Part shown: piece by piece, positions 4,450 to 5,680 of the stretch
Numbering within the stretch: the first letter of the stretch is position 1
Layout: each line of letters starts with the position of its first letter
Source: an uncultured Clostridia bacterium
GTDB lineage: Bacteria; Bacillota_A; Clostridia; Oscillospirales; Acutalibacteraceae
DNA length: 5,680 nucleotides
Direction: 5' to 3'
Assembly (NCBI GenBank): GCA_944380625.1
Contig: CALWIE010000015.1
Coordinates: 1 to 5,680, forward strand
Program-made: the position numbers and the translations under genes
The notes under the pieces: model-generated
Told to the model about the DNA's origin: nothing
The model's database searches: none
Seen by the model: the letters and a program-made list of their open reading frames with translations, nothing else

Positions 4450-5680
4450 ATGTACACCTTTGACCGGAAGGCCTACGAGGCCCGCATGGCCTGGTACACC
4501 CAGGCCCGCTTCGGCATGTTCATCCACTGGGGGCTTTACGCCATCCCCGCCCGGGGGGAGTGGGTGCGCAGCGTGGAGGAGATGACAAAAGAGGACTACA
4601 TGCCCTATTTCCGGGAGTTTGACCCCGTGGACTACGACCCCGAAAAGTGGGCCCGGGTGGCGAAAAGGGCGGGGATGAAGTACGTGGTGCTCACCGCCAA
4701 GCACCACGACGGCTTCTGCCTGTTCGACAGCCAGTACACGGACTTTAAATCCACCAACACCCCCTGCGGCCGGGACCTGGTGCGGGAGTTTGTGGAGGCC
4801 GTCCGGGGGGAGGGGCTCAAGGTGGGGCTCTACTTCCCCCTGCTGGACTGGTGCCACCCGGACTTCCCCCACTACGGGGACAAAAACCACCCCATGCGCA
4901 ACAACCCTGCCTTTGGCAACGAGGGCCGGGACTTTGGCCGGTATCTGGAGTACATGCACAACCAGGTCCGGGAGCTGTGCGAAAACTACGGCAAGCTGGA
5001 CATCCTGTGGTTTGACTTCTCCTACGAAAACGAGAACTACTGTATGCGGGGAGAGGCCTGGCGGGCCTCGGAGCTGGTGGACATGGTCCGCTCCCTGCAG
5101 CCCGGGGTGGTCATCGACAACCGCCTGGAGGTCAGCGGCGAAGGCTTCGGCTCCCTGTGGGAGTGCGCCCCCACCCCCTACCACGGGGACTTTGTAAGCC
5201 CCGAGCAGATCATCCCCCCGGAGGGCATCCAGGACAAGGAGGGGAAGGACATGGTGTGGGAGGCCTGCGTCACCATGAACAACCACTGGGGCTACTGCGA
5301 GAGGGACCGGTTTTTCAAACCCGCCCCCATGCTCCTGAAAAAGCTGGTGGAGTGCGTCTCCAAGGGGGGCAACCTCCTTTTGAACGTGGGCCCCGACGCC
5401 CGGGGGAACATCCCTCCCCAGTCCCTGGCCATCTTGGAGGAGATGGGCGCCTGGATGGCCCGCAACGGCCAGAGCGTCTACGGCTGCGGGAAGGCGGGGC
5501 TTCCCAAGCCCGACAGCGGCCGGTTCACCCGCCGGGGGAACAAGCTCTACTACCACCTGTTTGAAAACACCGTCGGCCCCATGCCCCTGCCCGGGGTGGA
5601 AAAGAAGAAGATCGCCCAGGTGCGCTTCCTTGCCACCGGCGCGGAAGTGCCCCTTTCCACCAGCTGGGTCCACAGCGATT
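4450..5680 (+). CDS. Alpha-L-fucosidase, GH29 (3' end beyond window)
   Basis: The frame is open from ATG 4450 to the window edge (410 codons, no stop). AAGGAG (4436-4441) sits 8 bases before the ATG and fixes the start. GH29 enzymes remove terminal alpha-L-fucose by a retaining mechanism. Family signatures include RFGMFIHWGLY (20-30, with H26), GEW (36-38), TAKHHDGF (82-89, with H85 and H86), DILWFDFSY (184-192), VIDNRLEVSGEGFG (221-234), WEACVTMNNHWGY (270-282) and SKGGNLLLNVGPDARG. D189 in LWFDF is the expected nucleophile. The acid/base residue is less conserved in GH29; E238 (WECAPTP) and E271 (WEAC) are visible candidates, but I cannot assign it. Residues after about 345 begin the C-terminal beta domain. 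There is no signal peptide or membrane anchor, so the enzyme is probably cytoplasmic and acts on imported fucosylated glycans of host mucin or milk oligosaccharide type. Typical homologues are roughly 420-480 residues, so only a short part is likely missing. Confidence 0.95.
   Translation, partial: MYTFDRKAYEARMAWYTQARFGMFIHWGLYAIPARGEWVRSVEEMTKEDYMPYFREFDPVDYDPEKWARVAKRAGMKYVVLTAKHHDGFCLFDSQYTDFKSTNTPCGRDLVREFVEAVRGEGLKVGLYFPLLDWCHPDFPHYGDKNHPMRNNPAFGNEGRDFGRYLEYMHNQVRELCENYGKLDILWFDFSYENENYCMRGEAWRASELVDMVRSLQPGVVIDNRLEVSGEGFGSLWECAPTPYHGDFVSPEQIIPPEGIQDKEGKDMVWEACVTMNNHWGYCERDRFFKPAPMLLKKLVECVSKGGNLLLNVGPDARGNIPPQSLAILEEMGAWMARNGQSVYGCGKAGLPKPDSGRFTRRGNKLYYHLFENTVGPMPLPGVEKKKIAQVRFLATGAEVPLSTSWVHSD

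Noticed and set aside
2979..4463. A long open frame of about 490 codons on the plus strand opposite the membrane-protein gene
   Set aside because: The product is dominated by G, Q, P and H with no domain or ribosome binding site, and the opposite strand has a coherent membrane protein with proper terminator and promoter. It is a shadow of GC-rich third positions.
4378..5673. A long open frame of about 430 codons on the minus strand opposite the fucosidase
   Set aside because: It is antisense to an unmistakable GH29 gene and its product is a low-complexity G/V/H/P-rich sequence with no recognisable domain, as expected from the complement of GC-rich codons.
1..5680. CRISPR array, insertion sequence, tRNA or rRNA, prophage or defence system
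   Set aside because: I saw no regularly spaced repeats, transposase or integrase motifs, tRNA-like cloverleaf, rRNA segments or defence-type domains. All genes share similar GC-rich codon use, with no sign of recent transfer.

Overview
The window is a GC-rich stretch (roughly two thirds G+C by eye). It carries strong Shine-Dalgarno sites, sigma-A type promoters and an intrinsic terminator with T-tracts. Gene types (GHL10-like glycosidase, XRE-cupin regulator, AMP-forming acyl-CoA ligase, GH29 alpha-L-fucosidase) together with this composition suggest a high-GC gut Clostridia member, perhaps Oscillospiraceae (Flavonifractor/Lawsonibacter-like). That assignment is inferred from general familiarity, not from a search.

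Layout. (1) Bases 1-375, plus strand: the C-terminal 124 codons of a family-10-like (GHL10/DUF187) glycosyl hydrolase. (2) A clear promoter (TTGACG-N18-TATAAT), whose -35 box overlaps that gene's stop codon, drives a two-gene unit. The first gene is an XRE helix-turn-helix/cupin regulator (443-991) and the second is a 556-residue AMP-forming acyl-CoA synthetase (1052-2722). A GC-rich hairpin lies in the 60-base gap between them. (3) A perfect 11-bp stem terminator at 2746-2770, T-rich on both sides, separates this unit from a convergent minus-strand gene. (4) That gene (4286-2781) encodes a 501-residue polytopic membrane protein resembling the DUF6056/GT-C glycosyltransferase-like group. (5) A 163-base divergent intergenic region holds one candidate promoter for each direction and a palindrome, AAAAGCGCTTTT. 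(6) A GH29 alpha-L-fucosidase starts at 4450 and runs off the right edge. It is a real gene although no stop codon is visible.

How the genes may work together. The regulator and ligase look like one self-contained unit in which a cupin-sensed small molecule probably controls synthesis of an acyl-CoA ligase. The fucosidase has no signal peptide and so probably acts inside the cell on imported fucosylated oligosaccharides. The membrane protein is likely an envelope polysaccharide enzyme and need not be functionally linked to either neighbour. The most interesting non-coding signal is a GCGCTTT-centred motif. By eye it occurs three times, all in promoter or leader regions (XRE promoter spacer, fucosidase -35 region, fucosidase Shine-Dalgarno/start). 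One copy is a perfect 12-bp palindrome with a central CpG, as in LacI-family operators. No mobile element, CRISPR array, tRNA or rRNA was seen, and I found no convincing wholly new system.
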